Counted from the stretch's first letter, positions 1-7,405 are shown. The stretch is DNA of 16,201 nt from DASXBA01 sp046729895 (GCA_046729895.1 JBKPHP010000148.1:1-16201); one strand, 5' to 3'. Numbers and translations are program-made. Notes: generated by a model not told the origin, from the sequence alone.

Positions 1-1238
1 GGCTCGGGGTCGTAGCGGAGCACGACCGGTACGGAGGCATGTTCGGGATCTGCGTTACCTGCCGCGTCTTGCCTCCAGACGCTGAATTTCCACGCGCCAG
101 GGCCGGCCACCCTCACGCCCGATATCTGATTAATGCCGAAACCGGTGTACCGGGCATTCCGGCAGGGACGGTCCCCTAAGCAGGCGCGCGCGAACGCGGC
201 AATTATCGGGGCGAAGGCCTCAGGCCTGTTCGGCCAGCGGACAGCGAACCCGTTAGTGCGGCGCCAGCCCTGACCGCCGTCGACCGTTACGTCGACGCGC
301 CCAGGAGCGGTGTTGTCAATCAGTGCAAACGCAGTGGCGCTGCTCGGATTTCCCGCTGCGTCGCGAATCTCAACCGTCAGAGGATGAACCCCGTCACGCC
401 CAAGCCTTGGAGTCAACACGGACAGCCTTCCCGGCCCGTTAGGGCACGGCCCCTGTCGCGCGTAGTTGCATGCCCGCGTCACCCCAGCTACCTGTCGCCC
501 GCCGACCACCAACCTCGCGCTTCGAATCCCCACATTGTCGGTTGCCGCATAAGTGACGCTCTGCTCACCCCTCACCCACCGGAAGCTCGCCAGCCCTCCT
601 CCTAAGATCCGCACCCCGGGTTGGGTGAAGTCAACGACGTATGCCTTCACGTACCTGGTTGCGAGCATCGTTGGCCGCGAGGCCGGGCAGCCGCGCCGGC
701 TTCGGCAGACGACGCGTTGCACCAGGGCGGTGGCACTGCCGACTTCGTAGTTACGGGGCGGCGCGTAGCTTGCGTTCGCGCCACGGGCGTTCGGACAGTC
801 TCGCCCCGCTCGCGCGCGCTTGATGTAGGCGGGCCGTTGGCCTGGGCGGACCGCATAGAGCTCCACCGTCCAGCCACAATCGCTGCGCCGGAGCTTGCCG
901 GACCACTCGAAGCGGACGATTCGTGTCCCGGGCGGTGTCCAGAGGACGACGCTGGCATGCTCGTTTCGGCGCAGGCGCCTGCGGGCGATCCGATTGCTGG
1001 TCACTAGTCCGCGCTCGCCCCGGCCGAAGGGATTGCAGCTCCGCCTGATCACCATCCGCTTGCTCGACCGAGCCGCGGCGAAAGCTCCCGAGTCGTAGTC
1101 CTCGGCCTTCGCGGCCATGCACGATCTGAGCTCGAACGTGCCGGCGCTTGCAGACTCTGCCGCAAGGGCTGCGGCCACGAGGGCTGCGGCCGGTACGCAC
1201 CCGAGGACGATCGCCGCTCGAAGCCGCCCTTGGCTCAT
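1..1238 (-). CDS. Secreted Ig-like repeat protein, C-terminal end beyond left edge
   Basis: One uninterrupted reading frame runs from an ATG at 1238 leftwards off the window, giving 412 codons with no stop. The N-terminus is a signal peptide: basic MSQGRLR, a hydrophobic stretch to about residue 27, and a likely cleavage after ESASA (residue 32). Residues 34-195 form a Cys-containing N-terminal domain (C40, C67, C121, C148, C178, C184) with a TPPGTRIVRFEW strand, resembling large secreted actinobacterial proteins with lectin-like folds. Residues about 200-305 and 306-410 look like two Ig-like/FnIII-like repeats, each with a DNT(A)P or DNVG turn and a late D(A)AGN motif; the visible end is VVLRYDPE. 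The role is probably extracellular or surface-associated; no catalytic motif is seen. No strong Shine-Dalgarno precedes the ATG. It is a tandem downstream neighbour of the HNH gene but separated by 216 bp, so probably a separate transcript. Function unknown; the coding call itself is firm. Confidence 0.85.
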   Translation of the reverse strand, partial: MSQGRLRAAIVLGCVPAAALVAAALAAESASAGTFELRSCMAAKAEDYDSGAFAAARSSKRMVIRRSCNPFGRGERGLVTSNRIARRRLRRNEHASVVLWTPPGTRIVRFEWSGKLRRSDCGWTVELYAVRPGQRPAYIKRARAGRDCPNARGANASYAPPRNYEVGSATALVQRVVCRSRRGCPASRPTMLATRYVKAYVVDFTQPGVRILGGGLASFRWVRGEQSVTYAATDNVGIRSARLVVGGRQVAGVTRACNYARQGPCPNGPGRLSVLTPRLGRDGVHPLTVEIRDAAGNPSSATAFALIDNTAPGRVDVTVDGGQGWRRTNGFAVRWPNRPEAFAPIIAAFARACLGDRPCRNARYTGFGINQISGVRVAGPGAWKFSVWRQDAAGNADPEHASVPVVLRYDPE

Positions 1239-1454
1239 CTGATGGTTCGGGTCCCTACCGTGAGTTGCACCTGCGTCTCGAAGAGTCCAGCGAGCCTTTT
1301 TTCGCCCCTGAGGGCGGCGGCAGTCTACGCTCAGCCCGCTTATCCGGCACCCTCGGACTCCGCAAACAGCGTCAAAAGTTCGCGTTGGGAGAATCGACTC
1401 CGGCTAGTCGATGTCCGAGCCAGGGCGGTGCCGGCGGGGCGATCGGGCCCCGGC
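1239..1454. other. Intergenic gap between HNH gene and secreted protein gene
   Basis: This 216-base gap holds no convincing gene. It contains the hairpin at 1393-1412, listed separately. On the minus strand a weak -10-like TAGACT (1322-1327) could serve the secreted protein, but no matching -35 is seen. The plus-strand run of six T at about 1299 lies on the wrong side of its GCCC/GGGC hairpin to terminate either neighbouring gene. Confidence 0.5.
1393..1412 (-). terminator. Hairpin downstream of the HNH gene, possible terminator
   Basis: ATCGACT and AGTCGAT form a perfect 7-bp stem around a 6-base loop, about 43 bases past the HNH stop codon. Only a short ATTCTC stretch follows on the minus strand, with no real U-tract, so a terminator role is an inference. 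It could equally be an operator-like inverted repeat. Confidence 0.3.
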
Positions 1455-2786
1455 TTACGGACCCGGCGGCTCGGCGAGCCGGGCGTCCCGTGACGCCAGG
1501 CAATCGACGGCCATGACGGCGTCCAGCCGTTCGCCGTCCCAGCGGGGGACGGCCGTGTCCGGCGCGAGCGCCAGACCGGCTCGGCGATTCTGGGCCACGA
1601 GTCGCCGCCCCTCGCCCCTTGGCGGGCTTGGCGTGTTGGGTATCACGCGGCCATCGGGCCTGTGGAAGACCAATGCGCCCCGGGTTCCGGTCTGCAGGCC
1701 GTAGCCGCCCTCGTGCACGAGCCGGTGGTGGCGGCGGCAGAGCTGAACGAGGTTGGAGAGGTTGGTCTTGCCTCCGTGTGCCCAGTGCTCGATGTGGTGG
1801 GCATCGACGAAGCGTCTCGCCGTGCAGCCGGGAAAGCGGCACCCGCCGTCGCGGCTACGGAGCGCACGTGCCAGCGCAGCCGGGATGGTGCGCCTCCTAC
1901 GGCCCACTGACAATAGCCTGCCGTCGCGCTCGAGGATTCGGATCATGCTCGCGTCGCAGCCGAGCCGTCGGGCGGTCTCCGGATGCAGACTCGGCCCTGC
2001 TTCAAGCGCGCAGGCGCCCTCCTCGTGCTTGGCGAGAGTCTCGGCATCCACGTGCACCACCAACTCGCGGCGTTCGCCGCCCGGCGCGGGCGTCGGACCC
2101 GACGCCAGCAGGGTCTCCGCCATGACAACCAGGGCGTCGGCCTTGGTCGCTGCGGGTCCGGGAGACGATTCCGCGGAATCGTTTTCTTCGGTCTGAGCCC
2201 GACTGGCCGAAGGGGTGGGAGCGCGAAGTTCCTCGCCGGCGGCCTCGAGCGCCTCCAGTACGAGCGCTCCCTCCTCGGCCGGAAGTCGGGCGCTGATCAC
2301 GAGCGAGCCGTCGTCGTCGTGCGAGTAGATCAGGAAGCGGGTGCGATGGGCGTCGTTCACCTTTTCGAGCTCGCGCGCGAGGACGCCTCGGTAGGACCCG
2401 ACGAGGACTTCGAGCTGGGCGCCGGTCGCGTGCCGGGCAACGGACAGGAGCTCTGCCTCGATTTCCGGCGTGGCCACGCGGGTCAGGGCCCGGACCTGGG
2501 AATAGCTGAGCTCGCCTCGACCGAAGCTCGCAGTGATCTCCGGCAGCTCAAACAGCGCCCTGGCGACGCGCACTTGCTGCCGAGCGGCCGTCAGGCCGAG
2601 CCCGCACCGCAGGGAGAGCCAGTGCGCGCACGACTTGCAGCCCCACCCGCGCCAGCCTTCCCGGCGGTCGAGCTCCCCGACGAGTAGGAGCCAGCGGCAC
2701 GTTGCCGCGTTGATGTGGGCGGCGAGCTCGGTGATCTCGCGCTCGAGCTGCTCGAGCGGCATCTGATCGACGGTGACGGATTCCAT
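1455..2786 (-). CDS. DUF222 / 13E12-family HNH endonuclease-like protein
   Basis: 443 aa. Residues about 10-190 match the helical DUF222 (13E12 repeat) region, with the characteristic GELSYSQVRALTRVATPE segment (91-108). A low-complexity acidic/Pro linker covers about 190-215. The C-terminus carries an HNH domain at about 311-360: CRFPGC (C316, C321), DAHHIEHW (H330, H331), GGKTNLSNL (N345), then LCRRHH (C350, H353, H354) and H358. All metal and catalytic positions appear present, so DNA-nicking or cleaving activity is plausible. The family is common and multicopy in actinobacteria, often in mobile or strain-variable regions, and its biological role is poorly settled. The start is set by GGGAGGGAC six bases upstream of the ATG. 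A perfect SOS box lies 23 bases upstream of the start, suggesting DNA-damage control. The gene shares orientation with lpdA but has its own regulatory site. Confidence 0.93.
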   Translation of the reverse strand: MESVTVDQMPLEQLEREITELAAHINAATCRWLLLVGELDRREGWRGWGCKSCAHWLSLRCGLGLTAARQQVRVARALFELPEITASFGRGELSYSQVRALTRVATPEIEAELLSVARHATGAQLEVLVGSYRGVLARELEKVNDAHRTRFLIYSHDDDGSLVISARLPAEEGALVLEALEAAGEELRAPTPSASRAQTEENDSAESSPGPAATKADALVVMAETLLASGPTPAPGGERRELVVHVDAETLAKHEEGACALEAGPSLHPETARRLGCDASMIRILERDGRLLSVGRRRRTIPAALARALRSRDGGCRFPGCTARRFVDAHHIEHWAHGGKTNLSNLVQLCRRHHRLVHEGGYGLQTGTRGALVFHRPDGRVIPNTPSPPRGEGRRLVAQNRRAGLALAPDTAVPRWDGERLDAVMAVDCLASRDARLAEPPGP

Positions 2787-2809
2787 CTCAGTCCCTCCCA
2801 GGCGTTAGC

Positions 2810-2823
2810 CGAACGTACGTTCG
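2810..2823. promoter_or_regulatory. SOS box (predicted LexA operator)
   Basis: CGAACGTACGTTCG is a perfect 14-bp palindrome. It matches the Gram-positive/actinobacterial LexA consensus CGAAC-N4-GTTCG, including the R-N-R-Y core seen in Bacillus boxes. It sits 23 bases upstream of the HNH start codon, between the lpdA stop and the HNH ribosome binding site, a position where bound LexA would block transcription of the HNH gene. To my knowledge several mycobacterial 13E12-family genes also carry SOS boxes, which supports the assignment. Binding is inferred from sequence only. Confidence 0.8.
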
Positions 2824-2851
2824 CACGCTACTGCCCGGGTCGGATGGTCGA

Positions 2852-4240
2852 TCAGCCGTGGATCAGCCAGCCGTCCGTCGCCCTGGCGGCCTCCATCACC
2901 GCCTCGGCGAAGGCGGGGTGGGGGTGGATGGTGCGGGCGACCTCGTGGTAGCCGCCCTCCAGCTCGTGTGCGTTCACGAGCTCTTGGATCATGTCCGCCG
3001 CCCTGACGGAAACGATGTGGCCGCCGAGCAGCTCGCCGTACTGCTTGTCGCCGACGATTTTGATCATCCCCGACCGGTCGCCGTAGACGGTGGGGGCGCC
3101 CACGGCGCCCAGGGGCACCTTTCCAACCACCACGTCGAAGCCCTGGTCGCGGGCTTCGGCCTCGGTCAGGCCGAAGGAGGCGACCTGTGGGTGACAGAAC
3201 GTGACCGAGGGGACGAACCGGAGGTCGATCGGGTCCGGCTCGAGGCCGGCGGCGTCCTCGACCGCGATGATCCCCTCGTCGGACGCCTTGTGGGCGAGCG
3301 CCGGCCCGCGGACCATGTCACCGATCGCCCAGACGCCCTCGCGCGAAGTGCGCAGCCGCCCGTCCACCTTGACCAGCCCGGACTCGTCGCGCTCCACCCC
3401 CGCATCCTCCAGCCCCAGCCCCTCCACGTCGGGGCCGCGGCCGGCGGCGATGCAGAGGTAGTCGAACTCCTCGGTCTCGCCGCCGAAGGTCACCTCTACG
3501 CCGGAATCCGAGGCCTCGGCCGATTCCACCTTGGCGCCGGTCTCGATCCGCACGTTCTGCTTTGCGATCTCTCGCGCGCACGCGCGCGCGATGTCTTTGT
3601 CCTCGAGCGGGAGGATCCGGTCGAGCATCTCCAGCAACAGCACCTCGGTGCCCAGCCGGCCGAGCGCGGAGGCCACCTCTGTGCCGGATGCGCCGGCGCC
3701 GATCACGCACAACCGCGAAGGCCGCTCGTTCAGCAGCCACTGGCCTGCGGTGTCGAGAACCCGGCCACCGAACTCGAGCCCGAGCAACGGCTTGGGGACC
3801 GAGCCGCAGGCGAGGATCACCTTGTCGGCCTCGATCTCGGTGGCGTCGAACTGACCGCCAATCCTCACGTTGCCGTCGTCGGTCAGCGCGCCGAAGCCCT
3901 CGATCAGCTCGACCTTGTTCTTGTCGAACAGCATCGAGACCCCCGAGGTGAGCGTCTTGACCACCTTGTCGCGGTGCTTGGCAGCGCCCGTCCAGTCGAG
4001 CGAGGCGCCGTCCACGCTTACGCCGAACGCCTTGGCGTGCTGCACCTCGGAAAAGACCTCGGCCACGCGCAGGATCGCCTTGGCGGGGATGCAGGCCTCG
4101 TTCAGGCAGCGGCCGCCGACGTTCTCCTTCTCGACCACAGCAGTCTTCATGCCGAGCTGCGCGGCACGGATCGCGCCCACGTAGCCACCGGGGCCGGAGC
4201 CGATCACGACACAGTCGTACTTGGATTCGGGCATTGCCAT
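2852..4240 (-). CDS. lpdA: Dihydrolipoyl dehydrogenase (E3)
   Basis: 462 aa, normal for the family. This FAD flavoprotein reoxidises dihydrolipoamide with NAD+ in the cytoplasm as the E3 subunit of 2-oxoacid dehydrogenase complexes and/or the glycine cleavage system. Visible features in order are the FAD Rossmann motif GSGPGGYVGAIRAA (14-27), the redox disulfide in GGRCLNEACIPAKA (C45, C50), the NAD-binding GAGASGTEVASALGRLG (181-197), the second FAD motif GVWAIGD (302-308), and the C-terminal catalytic dyad in IHPHPAFAE (H441, E446). CLNEACIP replaces the commoner CLNVGCIP, but the cysteine spacing is intact. The start is the ATG at 4240; the in-frame ATG two codons later is equally plausible, with AGTAGGG upstream. 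The gene stands alone, with no E1 or E2 gene next to it, and is divergent from the small barrel protein. Confidence 0.96.
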   Translation of the reverse strand: MAMPESKYDCVVIGSGPGGYVGAIRAAQLGMKTAVVEKENVGGRCLNEACIPAKAILRVAEVFSEVQHAKAFGVSVDGASLDWTGAAKHRDKVVKTLTSGVSMLFDKNKVELIEGFGALTDDGNVRIGGQFDATEIEADKVILACGSVPKPLLGLEFGGRVLDTAGQWLLNERPSRLCVIGAGASGTEVASALGRLGTEVLLLEMLDRILPLEDKDIARACAREIAKQNVRIETGAKVESAEASDSGVEVTFGGETEEFDYLCIAAGRGPDVEGLGLEDAGVERDESGLVKVDGRLRTSREGVWAIGDMVRGPALAHKASDEGIIAVEDAAGLEPDPIDLRFVPSVTFCHPQVASFGLTEAEARDQGFDVVVGKVPLGAVGAPTVYGDRSGMIKIVGDKQYGELLGGHIVSVRAADMIQELVNAHELEGGYHEVARTIHPHPAFAEAVMEAARATDGWLIHG

Positions 4241-4259
4241 CGACCCTACTCGACGGGCC

Positions 4260-4288
4260 TTGACAGCGACCGTCGCGGAGCATCAGTC
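4260..4288 (+). promoter_or_regulatory. Predicted sigma-70-type promoter for the small barrel protein
   Basis: A perfect TTGACA (4260-4265) is followed after 17 bases by TCAGTC (4283-4288), a weak -10. The implied transcript start near 4295 leaves a short leader containing the AGGAGGA ribosome binding site. It lies in the 80-bp divergent gap with lpdA. The -10 is poor, so this is tentative. Confidence 0.4.
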
Positions 4289-4320
4289 TGCGTCCGACCA
4301 ACATGAAGAGGAGGAACTGA

Positions 4321-4626
4321 ATGATCTGCACGCTCACCGCGCGCCGCCTGAAGCCGGGCAGCTTCGAGGACTTCCGGGCCGCCTGGATGCCGAGCGAGCA
4401 GCAGCAGGAGGCGAGCAGCAGGTGGAATCCCGTCTACGTCTGTCGGGACGTGAACGACGAGAACGTCATCCTCGCCTTCGGCATGTTCCAGGGCACCGTG
4501 GAGGAGCTGCGCCAAGCCCAGGAGGAGTACGGCTACGAGCAGAACGTCCAGGACGCCTCGCAGTACGTCGACGACGTTCTGCTGGACGGCGCCTACGAGG
4601 TGATCGAGGAGATAAGGCCGGGTTAG
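4321..4626 (+). CDS. Small protein, predicted dimeric alpha-beta barrel (ABM-like)
   Basis: 101 aa. The pattern is a short N-terminal strand (ICTLTARRLKPG), a helix (SFEDFRAAWMPSEQQ, about 15-29), a strand (PVYVCRDVNDENVILAFGMF, about 37-56), a helix with EELRQAQEEYGYEQ, and a final strand (GAYEVIEEIRPG). This order fits the ferredoxin-like dimeric alpha-beta barrel of antibiotic-biosynthesis-monooxygenase-like proteins, but no specific family or active site is recognised. Enzymatic function should not be assumed. The start is well set by AGGAGGA (4309-4315) five bases before the ATG. The gene is monocistronic: divergent from lpdA and convergent with the membrane protein gene 60 bases beyond its stop. 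Confidence 0.8.
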   Translation: MICTLTARRLKPGSFEDFRAAWMPSEQQQEASSRWNPVYVCRDVNDENVILAFGMFQGTVEELRQAQEEYGYEQNVQDASQYVDDVLLDGAYEVIEEIRPG

Positions 4627-4666
4627 CTCGATCCGGGCGTCGGCTGGCAGTGTCGCGACGACTCGG

Positions 4667-4680
4667 GGCCGCGGACGGCC
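4667..4680. terminator. Small GC hairpin in a convergent gap, weak terminator candidate
   Basis: GGCCG-CGGA-CGGCC is a 5-bp perfect stem with a 4-base loop, in the 60-bp gap between the stop codons of the barrel protein (+) and the membrane protein (-). It has no U-tract on either side, so it is only a candidate. Confidence 0.2.
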
Positions 4681-4686
4681 GCCTGG

Positions 4687-5229
4687 TCACCGACTTCGGC
4701 TCGCGCCGGGCCGCTCGGGCATCTGAATCCTGGCCATTGCCTTGACCAGGAACCAGAACAGCGTGCCCGCGGAGCCGACGATCGCGCCGGCGAGCACCGC
4801 ATACCCCACGCTGCTCGCGAAGAGCAGTGCCAACGATGCGCCCACAATGATGAAGCCGAGGATCGTCTGCATCCCGAGGACGGCCCAGTAGCGAGCCCGC
4901 CACATGCCTACGGCGACGAGCCAGGCAATAAGCGTCCCAACCACGAGGGGCCCCCGCTGCCCGAACCCGAAGAGGAGGCCGACGAGGTTGGATAGGCCGC
5001 CGATCGCGGCGACGATTGCTCCCACCGTCACCGCCACAGGGCGCTCACCCCGCTCGAGCGGCTCGAGTGCCGCGCGGGTCTCCTCGTCCTTCTGTCTCGC
5101 GCGCGCGTAGCCGCGGGCCATGGCCTCTGCGCCGGAGGCCTGCCGAGACGGCTGCGTGCGCCCCGCGCCGGAGGCCTGCCGGGAGCGCTGCTTGCGCTTG
5201 CGCTTCTGGCGACTACCTCTCTCGGGCAT
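4687..5229 (-). CDS. Four-helix membrane protein with basic N-terminal tail
   Basis: 180 aa from the ATG at 5229. Residues 1-50 are strongly basic and hydrophilic (PERGSRQKRKRKQRSRQ) and include a 12-residue duplication beginning SRQASGA (from residues 16 and 28). Hydrophobic segments follow at about 64-90, 94-110, 114-138 and 141-165, ending in a short basic tail. No family with known function is recognised. The frame stays open upstream to 5316 inside thiE, but that stretch lacks sensible protein character, so the start at 5229 is preferred. It overlaps the thiE stop by 17 bases, implying translational coupling and co-transcription with thiE. Whether it has anything to do with thiamine, for example as a transport partner, is open; the coupling is the only clue. 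It could equally be a general integral membrane protein. Confidence 0.8.
   Translation of the reverse strand: MPERGSRQKRKRKQRSRQASGAGRTQPSRQASGAEAMARGYARARQKDEETRAALEPLERGERPVAVTVGAIVAAIGGLSNLVGLLFGFGQRGPLVVGTLIAWLVAVGMWRARYWAVLGMQTILGFIIVGASLALLFASSVGYAVLAGAIVGSAGTLFWFLVKAMARIQMPERPGASRSR
5129..5181 (-). repeat. 36-bp-spaced direct repeat encoding duplicated 12-residue units
   Basis: The 17-base sequence GCGCCGGAGGCCTGCCG occurs at 5129-5145 and again at 5165-5181, exactly 36 bases apart. In the membrane protein it produces two in-frame copies of RQASGA. The spacing is a multiple of three, so this is an in-frame tandem duplication in the cytosolic-type tail. Confidence 0.75.
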
Positions 5230-5857
5230 CCTTGGCCGCCTCGTCGAGCGCCGCGCGCAGGCGGGCAGCGGCTGCGCGGGGATCGGCGGCGTCGCGGATG
5301 GCGCGCACCACGACAATCCGCTCTGCCCCTGCGGCCAGCACGTCTCGCACGTTATCGAGGTCGATCCCCCCGATCGCGAACCAGGGCTTGGAGCCCCCCC
5401 GGGCAGCCGCGTAGCGGACGTAGCCGAGGCCGGCGGCGAGGCGCCCAGGCTTGGTGGGTGTCTCGTGTACGGGTCCCACGCTCAGCTGGTCGGCCTCCGA
5501 ATCGAGCGCCGCGTCGAATTGCTCGGGCGTGTGCGTGGAGAGCCCGAGCAGAACATCGGGCCCGAGCTGGTCGCGCGCCTCGCTCAAGGGCATGTCAGCT
5601 TGGCCCACGTGCACTCCGTCGGCGCCGGCAGCCATCGCGAGGTCCGGCCGGTCGTTGAGCCAGAACAGCGCGCCGTGCTCGTCGCAGGCGCGGCGGAACG
5701 CGGCGGCGGCCTTGAGGATCTCCTCGTCGCCTGCCTCCTTGTCCCGCAGCTGGATCATGTCGACGCCGCCGGCGAGCGCGTCGCGGGCGGCGCCCAGGCC
5801 CGCGATCTCCACCACGAGGTAGAGCCGGGCGCGGCGAAGCCGATCGCGCCGATCCAC
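5213..5857 (-). CDS. thiE: Thiamine-phosphate synthase
   Basis: 214 aa, normal length. ThiE is a cytoplasmic TIM-barrel enzyme that condenses HMP-pyrophosphate with the thiazole phosphate to give thiamine phosphate. Family motifs are present in order: MIQLRDKE (34-41), LNDRPDLA (67-74), GVHVGQADMP (81-90), GLSTHTPEQ (105-113), VGPVHETPTKPG (127-138) and AIGGIDLDNV (161-170). The start is GTG at 5857, because an in-frame TAG lies three codons upstream. AGGAG is only two bases from the GTG, unusually close, so initiation may be weak or leaderless. No TPP riboswitch precedes it, unlike thiO. It overlaps the membrane protein gene at its 3' end and is divergent from the glycosyltransferase gene. 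Its partners thiO, thiS and thiG lie 4.7 kb away in divergent orientation. Confidence 0.95.
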   Translation of the reverse strand: MDRRDRLRRARLYLVVEIAGLGAARDALAGGVDMIQLRDKEAGDEEILKAAAAFRRACDEHGALFWLNDRPDLAMAAGADGVHVGQADMPLSEARDQLGPDVLLGLSTHTPEQFDAALDSEADQLSVGPVHETPTKPGRLAAGLGYVRYAAARGGSKPWFAIGGIDLDNVRDVLAAGAERIVVVRAIRDAADPRAAAARLRAALDEAAKDARER

Positions 5858-5860
5858 GGC

Positions 5861-5897
5861 TCCTAGGTATCAGATTCGTGCCGGCAACTTCCTAGGT
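5861..5897. promoter_or_regulatory. Paired TCCTAGGT direct repeat in the thiE / glycosyltransferase divergent gap
   Basis: TCCTAGGT occurs at 5861-5868 and 5890-5897, 29 bases apart, in the 42-bp region between two divergent start codons. The copies supply the AGG-like elements near both starts and contain TAnnnT-like -10 fragments. Shared promoter or operator function is an inference; chance cannot be excluded for 8-mers. Confidence 0.25.
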
Positions 5898-5899
5898 CG

Positions 5900-7405
5900 G
5901 TGGCCCCTCCCCGGTCTGCTGGCACCCGGCCGCTCCCTAGTCTTGCCGCCGTGCAGGTCTTGCTTCTGCTGACGCTCGCCGGAGGCGTGCTCCGCTTCGC
6001 CACGCTCGATGGCCAGAGCTTCTGGTACGACGAGGCGGTCACGGTCCGGTTGCTCCATATGGACCTGGGCGGGATGCTCCACACTATCCCGAACAGCGAA
6101 GCGACGCCGCCGCTCTACTACCTCCTGGCATGGCTCTGGGCGAAGCCGTTCGGCACCGGAGAGGTTGGTCTGCGTTCCCTCTCCGCGCTCGTCGGAACCG
6201 CCGCCATCCCTGTCTTCTACGCGGCCGCAACGGAGCTCTGCTCACGCCGCGTCGGGCTGGTGGTGGCCGCCCTCGCCGCCTTCAACCCGCTGCTCATTTG
6301 GTACTCGCAGGAGGCGCGGTCGTACGCGTTGCTCGTGCTGCTGGTGGGACTGTCGCTGTGGGGCTTTGCCCGTCTGCTGCGACGACCGGACAGGACCGCG
6401 GTCGTGCTGTGGGCGGTGGCCTCGGCCCTGGCGCTGGCCACGCACTACTTCGCCATCTTCTTGATCGCGCCCGAGCTCGTCTGGCTGGTGGTCGCACCGA
6501 AGACGCGGCGGCCGACCCTCCTCGCCGCCGTCGCCGTGGTCGCCGCGGGCCTCGCGTTGCTGCCGCTGGCGGTGCACCAGCGATCGCTCGATGTGAGCGG
6601 GTACATCGACGAGTCGCCGCTCCTCGAGCGCGTCGCGCGTACGGGCAAGGCCCTGCTGCTCGGCTACGAGTCACCGCTCGAGGCCGTCACCAGCGTGACC
6701 GCCTTCCTGATCGCGGCGGCGGCGGCGGCGTTTGCGCTGGCCCGCCCGGAGGCGGCTGACCGGCGAGGCGTGCGGACCGCCGCCGCGCTCGGGGCCGCGG
6801 GCCTGGCCCTCCCGCTGGGCCTGGCCCTCGCCGGAGCCGACTACGTGCAGCCCCGGAACCTCATGGTCCCCTGGCTGCCGCTCGCGGTGGTGGCGGGTGC
6901 GGGTTTTGCAATGCTCTGGAGGAGGTCGCTCGGAGCCGCGGGCGCCGCCTTGCTCTGTGCGCTCGGCCTGGCGAGCGTGGTGGGCGTCGCGCTGGAGCCC
7001 TCCTGGCAGCGCGACGACTGGCGCGGCATGGCGCACGCGCTCGGGCCTCTCAGCAGCGCACGTGCCGTCGTGGTCGCGCCCTCTAACGGCGTCGTGCCGC
7101 TGGAGATCTACATGAGAGGCCTCAGTCTTTTCCCCCCCGCGGGGGCGAAGGTCCGGGAGATCGCCCTGATGTATCCGGTGCAGCACCTATCCGGCGGACT
7201 CCACTCGGAGCCGCCTCCAAGGCCTCCCGCGCCCCCCATCCCCGGCTTCCGGGTGGTCGAGCGGCGCGAGACGGAGAGCTACACGCTGGTCCTGCTGAGG
7301 GCGCGCGCCCCGGTGCTGGTGCGGGGCCAGGCGCTGCTTTCACAAACGCCCGTGCCCGGCGAGGCGCCCACGATTCGCCTGCAGCGACGGGGGCGCACCG
7401 GGTAA
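5900..7405 (+). CDS. GT-C membrane glycosyltransferase (GT39/GT83-like)
   Basis: 501 aa, with many hydrophobic helices between about 17 and 368 and a C-terminal soluble part. The first extracytoplasmic loop has FWYDEAVTV (D44, E45), the acidic motif that is catalytic in protein O-mannosyltransferase/ArnT-type enzymes. TPPLYYLLAWLW (69-80), YSQEARSY (135-142), THYF (181-184) and QPRNLMVPWLPL (317-328) are further family hallmarks, and QRDDWRGMA (370-378) opens the soluble domain. It probably transfers a sugar from a polyprenyl-phosphate donor to a protein, lipid or glycan on the outer face; the acceptor is unknown. The GTG at 5900 follows TAGG. An in-frame GTG at 5951, seven bases after a -10-like TAGTCT, is a plausible alternative that removes 17 residues. 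The gene is convergent with two hydrolase-like genes, suggesting a small surface-glycan cluster. Confidence 0.88.
   Translation: MAPPRSAGTRPLPSLAAVQVLLLLTLAGGVLRFATLDGQSFWYDEAVTVRLLHMDLGGMLHTIPNSEATPPLYYLLAWLWAKPFGTGEVGLRSLSALVGTAAIPVFYAAATELCSRRVGLVVAALAAFNPLLIWYSQEARSYALLVLLVGLSLWGFARLLRRPDRTAVVLWAVASALALATHYFAIFLIAPELVWLVVAPKTRRPTLLAAVAVVAAGLALLPLAVHQRSLDVSGYIDESPLLERVARTGKALLLGYESPLEAVTSVTAFLIAAAAAAFALARPEAADRRGVRTAAALGAAGLALPLGLALAGADYVQPRNLMVPWLPLAVVAGAGFAMLWRRSLGAAGAALLCALGLASVVGVALEPSWQRDDWRGMAHALGPLSSARAVVVAPSNGVVPLEIYMRGLSLFPPAGAKVREIALMYPVQHLSGGLHSEPPPRPPAPPIPGFRVVERRETESYTLVLLRARAPVLVRGQALLSQTPVPGEAPTIRLQRRGRTG

Noticed and set aside
384..1200. Several short open frames on both strands
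   Set aside because: They are shadows of the single continuous secreted-protein frame running 1238 to 1, which has a signal peptide and Ig-like repeats.
1..1238. Pseudogene or frameshift at the left end
   Set aside because: Reading the minus strand from 1238 gave no internal stop over 412 codons and consistent domain character throughout.
1291..1318. Rho-independent terminator with a T6 run
   Set aside because: On the plus strand the T-run precedes the hairpin, and on the minus strand it reads as an A-run after it, so it does not fit termination of either minus-strand gene.
2858..4306. Long plus-strand open frame (about 480 codons) opposite lpdA
   Set aside because: High GC produces long antisense frames. 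The minus strand encodes an intact dihydrolipoyl dehydrogenase with all motifs, and the plus-strand translation has no recognisable domain.
5230..5316. Upstream extension of the membrane protein start into thiE
   Set aside because: The added 29 residues lie inside thiE and are low-quality Pro/Ala/Arg sequence; the ATG at 5229 gives the usual short stop/start overlap.
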